From the NCBI RefSeq assembly GCF_012999535.1, contig NZ_JABBWV010000023.1, positions 1 to 56,517 of the forward strand: a stretch of 56,517 nt of DNA. The letters run 5' to 3'. Made by a program: the position numbers and the translations under genes. Origin of the DNA: Microbispora sp. H11081. GTDB lineage: Bacteria; Actinomycetota; Actinomycetes; Streptosporangiales; Streptosporangiaceae. Positions 14,950 to 23,736 of the stretch are shown here, one piece after another. The notes beneath the pieces were generated by a model. That model did not search any database and had not been told where the DNA came from. It was given only the letters and a program-made list of their open reading frames with translations. Within the stretch, counting starts at the first letter, position 1, and every line of letters starts with the position of its first letter.

Positions 14950-15624
14950 TTGTTCCTCGGGATCACCAACATCTGGGCCTACATCGTCGGCTCGTTTCTG
15001 ATCATCCTGCTCCCCGGGCCGAACTCGCTGTTCGTCCTCTCCACCGCCGCCCGGCGCGGCGTGCGGCAGGGCTACCGCGCGGCCGCCGGGGTCTTCGCCG
15101 GCGACTCGGTTCTCATGTTCCTGTCGGCCGCCGGGGTCGCGTCCCTGCTGAAGTCGACGCCCGTCCTGTTCTCGATCGTGAAGTATTCCGGCGCCGTCTA
15201 CCTGGCGTGGATCGGCTTCGGCATGCTGCGCGGCGCCTGGCGCTCCCTGCGGGCCACCCGTTCCGCGCCCACGGATCCGGCGGAGGCGGCGGGGGCCGTG
15301 GAGGCGGCCGCGCCCCCGGCGGGCGACCCGTTCCGCAAGGCGTTCACGATCAGTCTGCTCAACCCCAAGGCGATCCTGTTCTTCGTCGCGTTCTTCGTGC
15401 AGTTCGTGGACCCGTCGTACGGCGCGCCCGCGCTGTCGTTCCTGGTCCTCGCGGTGATCGTGCAGGTGTTCAGCATGACCTACCTGAGCACGCTCATCTT
15501 CGGCGGCACGTTCCTCGCGACCCACTTCCGGGAGCGCCGCAAGCTGGCCGCCGGGCTCACCTCGGGGGTCGGCGCGCTGTTCCTGGGCTTCGGCGCGAAG
15601 CTGGCCACCGCCACGCTGAGCTGA
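14950..15624 (+). CDS. leuE: LysE/RhtB family amino-acid exporter, LeuE-like
   Basis: A 224-residue membrane exporter with about six helices. From the TTG start the sequence (MFLGITNIWAYIVGSFLIIL) runs closely parallel to E. coli LeuE, including LLPGPNSLFVLSTAARRG, AGVFAGDSVLMFLSAAGVASL and LLNPKAILFFVAFFVQFVDP. LeuE exports leucine and related amino acids. A 25-residue Ala/Pro loop (about 105–130) is longer than in E. coli. The 3' end and following bases form a degenerate 17-bp tandem repeat. No regulator is adjacent; it is divergent from the SBP56 operon. Confidence 0.85.
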   Translation: MFLGITNIWAYIVGSFLIILLPGPNSLFVLSTAARRGVRQGYRAAAGVFAGDSVLMFLSAAGVASLLKSTPVLFSIVKYSGAVYLAWIGFGMLRGAWRSLRATRSAPTDPAEAAGAVEAAAPPAGDPFRKAFTISLLNPKAILFFVAFFVQFVDPSYGAPALSFLVLAVIVQVFSMTYLSTLIFGGTFLATHFRERRKLAAGLTSGVGALFLGFGAKLATATLS

Positions 15625-15663
15625 CCGCAACACTGAGCTCACTGCCACGCTGAGCTCACCGCC
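15613..15663. repeat. 17-bp degenerate tandem repeat, 3 copies
   Basis: Copies at 15613–15629, 15630–15646 and 15647–15663, all containing CTGAGCT. They start inside the last leuE codons and run into the intergenic region. Confidence 0.7.
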
Positions 15664-15898
15664 TCGGGGTAAAACGGCGGCCAGGGGTCCGTCCGGTTCC
15701 GCCGGGCGGGCGCGGCCATGCCGTACGGTTATGACCCGGAGACCGGCCCTCCATGTTCGGGCCCCGCAGGGCCGGGCGTCGGGTACCGTGAGCCACCGAC
15801 GAAGAGCCTTCCCTCGGGCGTTTCCACCCACGATGTCCGGGTAGGCGCGTTGCCCAACCACAGCGTCGGTCTCCCCTGCCGGCCCCGTTGGAGTTGCC

Positions 15899-16540
15899 AT
15901 GAATCACACGCCCTTCGCAATGCCACGGCTCACCGCGCTGTTCAAGCAGGCTGTGCCCCGGCTCCTCGAAGGCGTGGTCGCTCCACTCGCGGTCTTCTAC
16001 GCGGCCCTCGCGCTACTCGGTCTGCGCGGCGCGCTGATGGCCGCCGTGTCGTGGGTCTACCTGGGCGTCCTGTGGCGGCTCGTCCGGCGGCAGCCCGTGC
16101 CGGGGACGATGATCATGGCGACGATCGCGATCACCTTCCGCACCGTGATCGGGCTGTGGACCGGTAGCCCCGTCGCCTATTTCATCCAGCCGGAACTCGG
16201 CACGATCTGCATCAGCATGGTGCTCCTGGCATCGGTGCGGATGCGCCGCCCGCTGGTCCAGCGGCTCACGCTCGACTACATCCACCTGCCGTCGTTCGTG
16301 CTGCGGCACGAGCGCGTCCGCACCTTCTTCGCCCGGATCACCCTGCTGTGGGCCTTCGTGCTCCTGGTCAACTCGGCCATGAGCATCTGGCTGCTGCTGA
16401 ACGAGTCGATCGGCGACTACCTGATCATCCGCACCGCCGCCGTCGCCGTCGTCACCGGCCTGGCCTTCCTCGGGTCGGTCTGGGCGTTCCGCCGGGTCCT
16501 GCGGCGCCTGCACACCGAGGCCCCCGCGATAACCGCGTAG
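15899..16540 (+). CDS. VC0807-like polytopic membrane protein
   Basis: 213 residues with about six hydrophobic helices grouped in pairs, separated by basic loops (WRLVRRQPVPG, RMRRPLVQRLTLDY). It resembles the uncharacterised VC0807/DUF3159-like membrane proteins found singly in actinobacteria. No catalytic motif is visible. ATG start with GGAG a few bases upstream. It is followed 97 bp later by the SDR gene in the same direction and may be co-transcribed. The function is unknown. Confidence 0.65.
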   Translation: MNHTPFAMPRLTALFKQAVPRLLEGVVAPLAVFYAALALLGLRGALMAAVSWVYLGVLWRLVRRQPVPGTMIMATIAITFRTVIGLWTGSPVAYFIQPELGTICISMVLLASVRMRRPLVQRLTLDYIHLPSFVLRHERVRTFFARITLLWAFVLLVNSAMSIWLLLNESIGDYLIIRTAAVAVVTGLAFLGSVWAFRRVLRRLHTEAPAITA

Positions 16541-16637
16541 GGAGCGCCCGGCACTCCCCCGTGTCCGCGCCGCCGCGGGGCCTTCGCGCCGATCCGCGTC
16601 GTCCCGCCCCACGCGATCTGTGATAGGCAGGGTTCTC

Positions 16638-17363
16638 ATGGGTACCGCACTGGTCACTGGCGCCTCACGAGGTCTGGGCGCCGTCATCGCCGAACGGCTC
16701 GCCGCCGACGGCTGGCACGTCGCCGTCAACTACGCGCACGACACCGCGGGAGCCTCCGCCGTCGTCGACCGCATCGCCGCCGCAGGCGGCTCGGCCCGGA
16801 CGGCCAGGTTCGACGTCACCGACGAGGAGTCCGTACGGGAGGGCGTGGCCGCGATCGGGCCCGTGGACGTGGTCGTCAACAACGCCACCGGCCCGCAGCC
16901 GCTGATCCCCGTCGAGAAGCAGACCTGGGACGACCACCTCGGCCAGCTCCGCTTCTTCGTGAAGGCCCCGCTGCTGATCCTGCAGGCCGTGCTGCCCGGC
17001 ATGCGCGACGCCGGCGCGGGCCGGATCGTGAACGTGGGCAGCGAGGTCGCCGACCTGGGCAACCCGGAGTTCGGGCACTACGCGTCGGCCAAGGCCGCGA
17101 TGCACGGGCTCACCCGGTCGTGGGCCCGCGAGCTGGGGCCGTACGGGATCACGGTGAACACCGTCGAGCCCGGCTGGATCCCGGTGGAGCGCCACGCGGA
17201 CGTCCCCCCGGAGGACTACACCGGCTATCTGCGCGACGTGCCGCTCGGGCACATGGGCACCCCGGCGGACATCGCCGAGACGGTGGCGTTCCTCGCCTCC
17301 CCCGGCGCCAGGTTCGTGACCGGTCAGCGACTCGCCGTCAACGGTGGAAAGACCATGAGCTGA
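16638..17363 (+). CDS. SDR family NAD(P)-dependent oxidoreductase
   Basis: A 241-residue classical short-chain dehydrogenase/reductase. The cofactor motif TGASRGLG is at about residues 7–14, NNATG around 84, the catalytic Ser in NVGSEVAD, and the catalytic Tyr/Lys in YASAK. The C-terminus (FVTGQRLAVNGGKTMS) is like FabG-type 3-oxoacyl reductases. The substrate cannot be told. The start is the ATG at 16638, which places the Rossmann strand at the very N-terminus; an in-frame GTG at 16620 would add six residues. The next gene starts 76 bp on, apparently from its own leaderless promoter. Confidence 0.85.
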   Translation: MGTALVTGASRGLGAVIAERLAADGWHVAVNYAHDTAGASAVVDRIAAAGGSARTARFDVTDEESVREGVAAIGPVDVVVNNATGPQPLIPVEKQTWDDHLGQLRFFVKAPLLILQAVLPGMRDAGAGRIVNVGSEVADLGNPEFGHYASAKAAMHGLTRSWARELGPYGITVNTVEPGWIPVERHADVPPEDYTGYLRDVPLGHMGTPADIAETVAFLASPGARFVTGQRLAVNGGKTMS

Positions 17364-17427
17364 GCGCGTTCAGGCTCCCACACCAAAGAATCATGCGACA
17401 CAGAAGCAGTTTCGGCTAAAAATCAGT

Positions 17428-17433
17428 TAATGT
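17428..17433 (+). promoter_or_regulatory. Candidate -10 box for a leaderless mRNA
   Basis: TAATGT lies six bases before the ATG at 17440, in an unusually AT-rich patch, with no Shine-Dalgarno. It has the same geometry as the site before the gene at 1739. Confidence 0.45.
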
Positions 17434-17439
17434 CCGTTC

Positions 17440-18312
17440 ATGTCCGGCGCATATTTTCCCCGTATCCAGACCGTCACGGGCGCCGTCCCCGTCTCCGAGA
17501 TCGACGGCCCTGTGCTCCCGTACGAGCACCTGCGCACCGACACCCGCTGGGGTGTCGGCGTGGACTCCGACCCTTGCCGCTGGCTGGACGAGGAGCGGTA
17601 CGTGCTGGCCGAGGTCAAGGACCTCGGCAGGGAGCAGGCGCTGGGCCTCGTGGTGGAGCACAGCGGCATCGGCATGGCCCGCGACCCCGCCGCGCTCGCC
17701 CGGATCTCCATGTCGTCGCGGGTGCCGATCGTGGCCGCCACCGGCTTCGCCGCGCAGCCGTTCGCGGGTGAGGCCATCACGCGGTACGGCGTGGAGGACC
17801 TCACCGCCGATCTGCTGCACGAGATCGGCGCCGGGCTGGACGGGACGGGCGCGCGTCCGGGCGTCATCGTCACCGCCTCGTGGGACGAGAAGCCCACCCC
17901 CGCGGAGGAGCGGGCCGTCACCGCCGCGGCCCGCGCCTCGCTGCGCACCGACCTCCCGGTCGCGACGGGCGGCCTGGAACTGCTGGAACTGCTGCTCGCG
18001 CAGAACGTGCCCGCCCGGCGCCTCGCCGCCCGCACCGCCGACCCGCTGGCCCAGCGCAAGATCGCCGAGACAGGGGCGTACGTGAGCGTGGACGACGCCG
18101 AGGACGTCCTCGCCCTTCTCGACGCGGGGCACGCCGAGCGCGTCCTGCTGAGCAGCGGCGTGCGCCGGCGGGAGCACCTGTCGGGCTACGGCGGGCAGGG
18201 CTACGGCCGGCTGTTCTCCTCTGTGCTCCCGGCCCTGCGGGAGTCGGGCGTGGACGACGAGACGCTCCGCCTCATCACCCACGAGAATCCCCTCAGGTGG
18301 CTCACGCCGTGA
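17440..18312 (+). CDS. Phosphotriesterase-fold protein lacking most metal ligands
   Basis: A 290-residue protein of the phosphotriesterase (PTE) amidohydrolase family, recognisable along its length by alignment from memory with Brevundimonas PTE. Matching segments are RIQTVTGAVPVSE, PYEHL, VAATGF, AAARASL and THENPLRWL. The metal-binding residues are nearly all replaced: H55 becomes Tyr28 (only the second His, His30, is kept), the carboxylated K169 becomes Val144, H201 becomes Gly177, H230 becomes Thr199 and D301 becomes Gly240. The binuclear metal centre should not form, so hydrolytic activity is unlikely. The frame is intact with normal codon use, so the gene seems maintained for another role. 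It is followed by a dehalogenase-like hydrolase 33 bp downstream, probably co-transcribed. Confidence 0.75.
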   Translation: MSGAYFPRIQTVTGAVPVSEIDGPVLPYEHLRTDTRWGVGVDSDPCRWLDEERYVLAEVKDLGREQALGLVVEHSGIGMARDPAALARISMSSRVPIVAATGFAAQPFAGEAITRYGVEDLTADLLHEIGAGLDGTGARPGVIVTASWDEKPTPAEERAVTAAARASLRTDLPVATGGLELLELLLAQNVPARRLAARTADPLAQRKIAETGAYVSVDDAEDVLALLDAGHAERVLLSSGVRRREHLSGYGGQGYGRLFSSVLPALRESGVDDETLRLITHENPLRWLTP

Positions 18313-18345
18313 TCTGATCGAGCCTCCGCGGGCAGAGGCGTGGTC

Positions 18346-19215
18346 ATGTTCGCGGGATTCGAGCTCAGTTACGTCGAAGTAGGGGACGTGCGCCTCCGGG
18401 TGCGGCACGGAGGCCGTGGACCAGCGGTGCTGCTGGTCCACGGGCATCCGAGGACGCACACCACCTGGCACCTGGTCGCGCCCGCTCTCGCGTCCGCCGG
18501 ATACAGCGTCGTCTGCCCGGACCTGCGGGGCTACGGCCGCTCGTCGGCGCCTCCCGACGAGCCCGACCATTCCCAGGCCGGCAAGCGCGCCATGGCCGGC
18601 GACCTGGTCGCGCTGATGAGGGAACTCGGCCACGAGCGGTTCCACGCCGTGGGCCACGACCGCGGCGGCTACGTCGTACAGCGCCTCGCGCTCGACCATC
18701 CGCACCGCGTGGACCACGTCGTCGTCCTCGGCGACGTGCCGATCGGTGAGGCGCTGGCCCGCTGCGACGCCAGGTTCGCCCAGGCCTGGTATCACTGGTT
18801 CTTCATGGGCCGGCCCGCGCCGCTGCCCGAGCGGCTGATCGCCGCCGACCTGGACGCCTGGTACACGCTCGACCCGGCCCTGATGGGCCGGGAGAACCAC
18901 GCGGACGTGGCCGCCGCGATAGCCGATCCCCAGGTGCGGCACGCGATGTGCGAGGACTACCGTGCCGGGCTCGGCGTGGACCGGGCCGCCGACGACGCCG
19001 ACCGGGCCGCCGGACGGCGCATCACGAGCCCGCTGCTCGTCCTGTGGGGCGCCAAGGACGACCTGGCGGAGTTGTACGACGACGACGTCCTCGGCGTGTG
19101 GCGGCCGTGGGCCGCCGACCTGTCCGGTCACGCGCTCGACGCGGGCCATCACATGATGGAGGAGGCCCCCGGCGCGATCACCGAGGCCCTGCTCGCCTTC
19201 CTCCCCCGGCCGTGA
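18346..19215 (+). CDS. Alpha/beta hydrolase, haloacetate dehalogenase-like
   Basis: 289 residues. An Asp nucleophile, not Ser, sits in the elbow GHDRGG (D105), with HGHP oxyanion loop (residues 33–36), the halide-binding pair His150-Trp151, a likely acid Asp130 and a base His in GHHMMEEAP. These match fluoroacetate/haloacetate dehalogenases (EC 3.8.1.3), which cleave a carbon–halogen bond through an aspartyl ester. The second carboxylate-binding Arg of those enzymes (Arg114 in the Rhodopseudomonas enzyme) is Tyr109 here, so the substrate may not be haloacetate. The ATG at 18346 is chosen; GTG at 18340 is equally open. It is co-directional with the PTE-like gene. Confidence 0.75.
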   Translation: MFAGFELSYVEVGDVRLRVRHGGRGPAVLLVHGHPRTHTTWHLVAPALASAGYSVVCPDLRGYGRSSAPPDEPDHSQAGKRAMAGDLVALMRELGHERFHAVGHDRGGYVVQRLALDHPHRVDHVVVLGDVPIGEALARCDARFAQAWYHWFFMGRPAPLPERLIAADLDAWYTLDPALMGRENHADVAAAIADPQVRHAMCEDYRAGLGVDRAADDADRAAGRRITSPLLVLWGAKDDLAELYDDDVLGVWRPWAADLSGHALDAGHHMMEEAPGAITEALLAFLPRP

Positions 19216-19302
19216 GGGCGCCGCCGCCCGGCCCGCCCGGACGGCGATGGAAACGTACGGCCCCCGCGCGAACCTGATGTGAACGGAACCGGCCGGGCGG
19301 GT

Positions 19303-20706
19303 TCAGGAGTCGAAGCCGACGCCGAGCGCGTCGAGGGTGCGCAGCCAGGCGTTGCGGCGGCCCTCGTGCTCGTCGGCGCGGGCGATGGCCCAGCGGGTGA
19401 GCTGGATGACGCCGGACCGCACCGGCTCAGGCGGGAAGGGCATCGGCTTCTCCCGCACCATGCGCAGGTCCGTACGCTCGGTCACCCTGCCCTGCAGCAG
19501 GTCGAGCATGACGTTGGCCCCGAATCGGGTCGCCCCCACGCCGAGGCCGGTGTATCCGGCGGCGTACGCGAGGCGCGAGCCGTACGCCGTGCCGTAGAAG
19601 GCGCTGAACCGGCTGCAGGTGTCGATGACCCCGCCCCACCTGTGGGTGAAGCGCAGGCCGTGGAGCTGCGGGAACGTCTCGAAGAAGTGCGTGGCGAGCT
19701 TCTCGAAGGTGGCGTCGCGCTGGTCGTACTCCGGCTTGACCAGGCCGCCGTTGTGGTAGACGGCGTCGTAGCCGCCCCACAGGATCCGGTTGTCGTCGGT
19801 CAGCCGGTAGTAGTGGAACCGGTTCGCCGAGTCGCCGACGCCCTGGCGGTTACGCCAGCCGATCTCCGCCAGCAGGTCGTCCGGCACCGGCTCGGTCATC
19901 AGCGCGTAGTCGTACACCGGCACGAGGAAGTGCCTGAGGCGGCGCAGCAGCGGCGGGAACACGCCGGTGCCGAGCGCCACCCGCCCGGCCCTGACCCGGC
20001 CCTTCGGCGTGCCGAGTTCGAGCGCCACGCCGTCGTCGTGCAGGGAGCGCACCGGCGTGTGCTCGAAGACCCGCACGCCGAGCCGCACGCACACGTCGCG
20101 CAGCCCCCACGCCATCCGCGCCGGGTCGACCATGGCGACGCCCTGCCGGTCCCACACGCCGCCGAGGTAGGTCGGGGAGTCCACCTCGGCCCGCACCTGG
20201 TCGCGGTCGAGCCGCTCCAGCCGAAGGCCGAGCGAGGCCGCCCCGCTCACCTCCTCGTCGAGCCCGGCGAGCTGCCACTCCTCGGTGGCGACCCGCAGTT
20301 CCCCGGTGCGTTCGAAGGAGCACTCGACGCCATACCTGTCGAGGGTCCGCTCGATCTCGTCGAGGTTCTCCCTGCCGAGCCGTTCCAGGGTCGCGATCTC
20401 CGCGGGCCAGCGGTCCTGGCCGTTGCCGAGCCCGTGGGTCAGGCTCGCCGCGCAGAACCCGCCGTTGCGGCCCGAGGCGGCCCACCCGACCGCGCGGCCC
20501 TCCAGGAGGACCACGTCGAGCGAGGGGTCGCGCTCCTTGGCCATCAGGGCGGTCCACAGGCCGGTGAAGCCGCCGCCGACCACGGCGAGGTCCGCCGTGA
20601 CGTCTCCCGTCAGCGGGGGCAGCGGCTCGGGCGCGTCCGGCCGGTCCAGCCAGTACGGCTTGCGCTCCGCGTCGGCGAGCGCCTGCGACGGAACCACGGA
20701 TTTCAC
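19303..20706 (-). CDS. FAD-dependent amine oxidoreductase (PuuB-like)
   Basis: A 467-residue DAO-family flavoenzyme. The FAD motif VVGGGFTGLWTAL is at about 42–54, followed by GRAVGWAASGRNGGF, and the C-terminal FAD loop contains YTGLGVGATRFGANV. It resembles gamma-glutamylputrescine oxidase (PuuB), which oxidises the terminal amine of a polyamine derivative to an aldehyde and releases ammonia and peroxide. It is the last gene of the operon running from the aldehyde dehydrogenase through potADBC, which fits oxidation of imported putrescine followed by aldehyde oxidation. No PuuA-type glutamate–putrescine ligase is in the window, so free diamine may be the substrate. GTG start with GAGGAA upstream. 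Confidence 0.85.
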   Translation of the reverse strand: MKSVVPSQALADAERKPYWLDRPDAPEPLPPLTGDVTADLAVVGGGFTGLWTALMAKERDPSLDVVLLEGRAVGWAASGRNGGFCAASLTHGLGNGQDRWPAEIATLERLGRENLDEIERTLDRYGVECSFERTGELRVATEEWQLAGLDEEVSGAASLGLRLERLDRDQVRAEVDSPTYLGGVWDRQGVAMVDPARMAWGLRDVCVRLGVRVFEHTPVRSLHDDGVALELGTPKGRVRAGRVALGTGVFPPLLRRLRHFLVPVYDYALMTEPVPDDLLAEIGWRNRQGVGDSANRFHYYRLTDDNRILWGGYDAVYHNGGLVKPEYDQRDATFEKLATHFFETFPQLHGLRFTHRWGGVIDTCSRFSAFYGTAYGSRLAYAAGYTGLGVGATRFGANVMLDLLQGRVTERTDLRMVREKPMPFPPEPVRSGVIQLTRWAIARADEHEGRRNAWLRTLDALGVGFDS

Positions 20707-20748
20707 TTCCTCAAGGTTTGCGGGCAGCGGCCGCCCTGAGCGGCCCGG

Positions 20749-21540
20749 CTAGGCGTTGGCGCGGCGGCGCGCGATGACGAGGTTGGTCACGGCGATCAGC
20801 ACACCGCCCGCGAAGATCAGCGTGCCCATGACGTTCACCTGCGGCGGGAGGCCCACCCGGGTGGCGCCCCAGATCCACAGGGGGAACGTCATCGTGCCGC
20901 CGGAGTTGAAGTTGGTGATGACGAAGTCGTCGATCGACAGCGCGAAGGCCAGCATCGAGCCCGCCAGCACGCCGGGGAAGATCATGGGCAGGGTGACGAG
21001 CCGGAACGTCGTCCACGGTCCCGCGCCGAGGTCGCGGGCCGCCTCCTCCAGGGAGGAGTCGAGCGTCATCACCCGGGCCCGCACGGTCACGGCCACGAAC
21101 GAGATCGAGAACATGACGTGCGAGATCACGATCGTCCAGAAGCCGAGCGGCACGGCGAGCGTGACGAACAGCGACAGCAGCGACGCGCCCATCACGATCT
21201 CGGCGCAGGAGATCGCCGCGAACATCACGAGGTTCATCGCCCCGGAGCCGCGGAAGCGGTAGCGGCCGAGCGCCAGCCCGATCAGCGACCCGAGCACCCC
21301 GGCGATCAGCATCGTCAGCACGGCGATGAGCAGCGAGTTCACCAGCGCCTGGGTGAGGTCGCCGATCTCGAACAGCTTGCCGTACCACTTGAGCGTGAAG
21401 CCCTGCCACGCCGTGTTGTACCGGCCCTTGGTGTCGTTGAAGCCGAACAGGATCATCACGGCGATCGGCAGCAGCAGCCACGCGATCACCAGCCAGGTGT
21501 AGATCTGCAGGCCGCGCCCGCGCAGCAGGCCACCCCTCAT
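20749..21540 (-). CDS. potC: Spermidine/putrescine ABC transporter permease PotC
   Basis: A 263-residue inner-membrane permease with six helices. The EAA loop that contacts the ATPase is visible (EEAARDLGAGPWTTFRLVTLP region, about residues 165–185), and SIDDFVITNFNSG is typical of PotC. It pairs with PotB to form the channel of the polyamine importer. Its start overlaps the PotB stop by four bases (ATGA), showing translational coupling. Confidence 0.9.
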   Translation of the reverse strand: MRGGLLRGRGLQIYTWLVIAWLLLPIAVMILFGFNDTKGRYNTAWQGFTLKWYGKLFEIGDLTQALVNSLLIAVLTMLIAGVLGSLIGLALGRYRFRGSGAMNLVMFAAISCAEIVMGASLLSLFVTLAVPLGFWTIVISHVMFSISFVAVTVRARVMTLDSSLEEAARDLGAGPWTTFRLVTLPMIFPGVLAGSMLAFALSIDDFVITNFNSGGTMTFPLWIWGATRVGLPPQVNVMGTLIFAGGVLIAVTNLVIARRRANA

Positions 21541-22400
21541 CGGGCCGCCACCTCCAGGACGTCCTCGGTGCCGAGCGCCTTGGCGTACGCGAAGATGCCC
21601 ACCAGCAGCAGGGCCATCAGCGTGAACGACAGCGCCGAGGCGGTCGGATAGTCCTGGTTGACCAGGAACTGGTTCTGGATGACGTTGCCGACCATCGTGT
21701 TGCCGGTGCCGCCGAGCACGGAGGCGTTGACGTAGTCGGACGTGGCCGGCACGAACGTCATCAGCACGCCGGCGAACACTCCCGGCAGCGAAAGCGGCAG
21801 CACGACGCGCAGGAAGGTCTGCAGCTTGCTCGCGTAGAGGTCCTGGGCGGCCTCCAGCACGCGGGGGTCGATCCGCTCCAGCGCCACGTACATCGGCAGG
21901 ATCATGAACGGCAGGAAGTTGTAGGCCAGGCCGCCGACGACCGCCGCGCCCGTCGCCAGGATGTGGAAGTCCTCCGGCAGCAGCCCCAGCGACTTCAGCG
22001 GCCCGAGCAGCATGCCGTTGTCGGACAGGAAGAACTGCCAGGAGATGGTCCGCAGCACGAACGACACCAGGAAGGGCAGCAGCAGCAGGAACAGGTAGAC
22101 CGACTTGCGGCTGCCGCCCTTGAAGGCGATCCAGTACGCCACCGGGAACCCGATCACGATCTGGATCAGCGTCGAGATCAGGCCGTACACGAGGGACCGG
22201 ACGATCTGGTCGTGGTAGGTCGCGATCCCGTCGACGTAGCTGTGCCAGTTGAACGTGAACGCGTAGCCGTTCACGACGTCGCCCGACTGGAGCGACAGCG
22301 ACAGCATGACGACCGTCGGGACGACGAAGAAGATCGCCAGCCAGAGCGTGCCGGGGAACAGCAGCAGGTACGGCGTCAGCGAAGCCCTGAGCCTGCTCAT
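21537..22400 (-). CDS. potB: Spermidine/putrescine ABC transporter permease PotB
   Basis: A 287-residue permease with six helices and an EAA loop (LEAAQDLYASKLQTFLRVVL region). The VPATSDYVNASVLGG segment is characteristic of PotB. It overlaps potC downstream and potD upstream by four bases each, so the three are translated as one coupled unit. It forms half of the membrane channel for putrescine/spermidine uptake. Confidence 0.9.
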   Translation of the reverse strand: MSRLRASLTPYLLLFPGTLWLAIFFVVPTVVMLSLSLQSGDVVNGYAFTFNWHSYVDGIATYHDQIVRSLVYGLISTLIQIVIGFPVAYWIAFKGGSRKSVYLFLLLLPFLVSFVLRTISWQFFLSDNGMLLGPLKSLGLLPEDFHILATGAAVVGGLAYNFLPFMILPMYVALERIDPRVLEAAQDLYASKLQTFLRVVLPLSLPGVFAGVLMTFVPATSDYVNASVLGGTGNTMVGNVIQNQFLVNQDYPTASALSFTLMALLLVGIFAYAKALGTEDVLEVAAR

Positions 22401-23656
22401 GACGTCGTGATCGCCTGGAAGATGGACTCGAACTTCTTCTGCTCCTGCGGCGTCTTGAACTTGACGTAGCTGCGCAGCCGGGCGGAGTCCTCAGCGGTGG
22501 GGAACACCAGCGGGCTGGCCGCGATCTCTTCGAGGAGCTTCTTGTCGTCGCCCGAGGCCTTCGCGGCGTCGGCGACGATGACGTCCTTGGCGGCCGGGAC
22601 GGGCGTCACGTAGTTGATGTACTCCGCGAGCTTCGCCGCCACGTCCACGTCGTAGAAGAAGTCCATCAGCATGATCGCGTCGACCGGGTTCGCCGCCGTC
22701 TTCGGGATCGTCATGTTGTCGGTCCAGATCGTCCCGCCCTCCTGCGGGATCACGAACTTGAGATCCGTGCCGTCGGAGACGTTCTTCTGGAAGACATCGC
22801 CCGACCAGGCCATCGTGAGCCAGATGTCGCCCTTGGCCAGCGGGTCGGTGTACCCCTGGTCGTAGTACTTGCGGACGATGCCGGATTCGCGCTGCTCCTT
22901 GAGCTTGGCCGCGGCCTTCTCCCAGTCCGCCTCCGTCGACTTGTCCGGGTCGATGCCGAGCGCGAACATGCCGAAGTTGGCGATCTCCTGCGAGTCGGAC
23001 ATCATGCCGACCTTGCCCTTGTACTTGGGGTTCCACAGGTCGGCCATGCTGGTCGGCGGTGTGTCGACGTACTTCGGGTTGTACGCGATGCCGGTCATGC
23101 CGGACGCCCAGGGGATGCTGTAGACGTTGCCGGGGTCGAACGACTCGTTCTTGTACTGCGCGCCCGCGTTGGCCGCGAAGTTCGGCAGCTTGGAGTGGTC
23201 GAGCGGCGCCAGGTAGCCGAGCTCGACGAACTGGCCGAACTGCAGGCCGTTGGTCACGACCATGAGGTCGTAGTCGATCGACTGGCCGGCGGCGAGCAGC
23301 GGCTGGACCTTGGCGAACCAGCTCGGCATCTCGAGGATGACCTCTTTGTAGTTCACCGTGATGCCGGTCCGCTCGGTGAACAGCTTGAGCTCGGGCCGCT
23401 TGGGGTCCATGTAGAGCGGCCAGTTGGCGAAGTCGACGTGGCCGTTCTTGACCTTGCCCGACCAGAACTTCTCCACCTCGGACTGCGCCTGGGCGGAGGA
23501 GGTCGGCTTGGCCGTGCCCTTGCCCTGCACGCCGCAGGCCGCGAGGGCGAGCCCGGCGGCCGACAGACCCGCGAGCCGGAAGGCGTCACGCCTGGCGAGC
23601 CGGCGCTGGGTCATGCCGCGGAGGATGACGGGGTCCTGCATGTATGGGTCGTTCAT
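22397..23656 (-). CDS. potD: Polyamine-binding lipoprotein PotD
   Basis: A 419-residue extracellular substrate-binding lipoprotein. The N-terminus carries RRDAFRLAGLSAAGLALAAC: twin-arginine-like residues, a hydrophobic stretch and a lipobox with the lipidated Cys near residue 41. The periplasmic-binding-protein type II fold follows, with family segments VDFANWPLYMDP, YDLMVVTNG, IPWASGMTGIAYNPKYVD and AWSGDVF. It captures putrescine or spermidine outside the membrane and hands it to PotBC. The start at 23656 is an ATG; a shorter Met start within the next 15 residues is also possible. Confidence 0.9.
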   Translation of the reverse strand: MNDPYMQDPVILRGMTQRRLARRDAFRLAGLSAAGLALAACGVQGKGTAKPTSSAQAQSEVEKFWSGKVKNGHVDFANWPLYMDPKRPELKLFTERTGITVNYKEVILEMPSWFAKVQPLLAAGQSIDYDLMVVTNGLQFGQFVELGYLAPLDHSKLPNFAANAGAQYKNESFDPGNVYSIPWASGMTGIAYNPKYVDTPPTSMADLWNPKYKGKVGMMSDSQEIANFGMFALGIDPDKSTEADWEKAAAKLKEQRESGIVRKYYDQGYTDPLAKGDIWLTMAWSGDVFQKNVSDGTDLKFVIPQEGGTIWTDNMTIPKTAANPVDAIMLMDFFYDVDVAAKLAEYINYVTPVPAAKDVIVADAAKASGDDKKLLEEIAASPLVFPTAEDSARLRSYVKFKTPQEQKKFESIFQAITTS

Positions 23657-23736
23657 AGGGGTTCGTGCTCCGGGTTCGCTGTACCGGTTCGGGGAATCGT
23701 CGCGGGGGAACGACGTGGGGGACGTACCGCGGGGGG

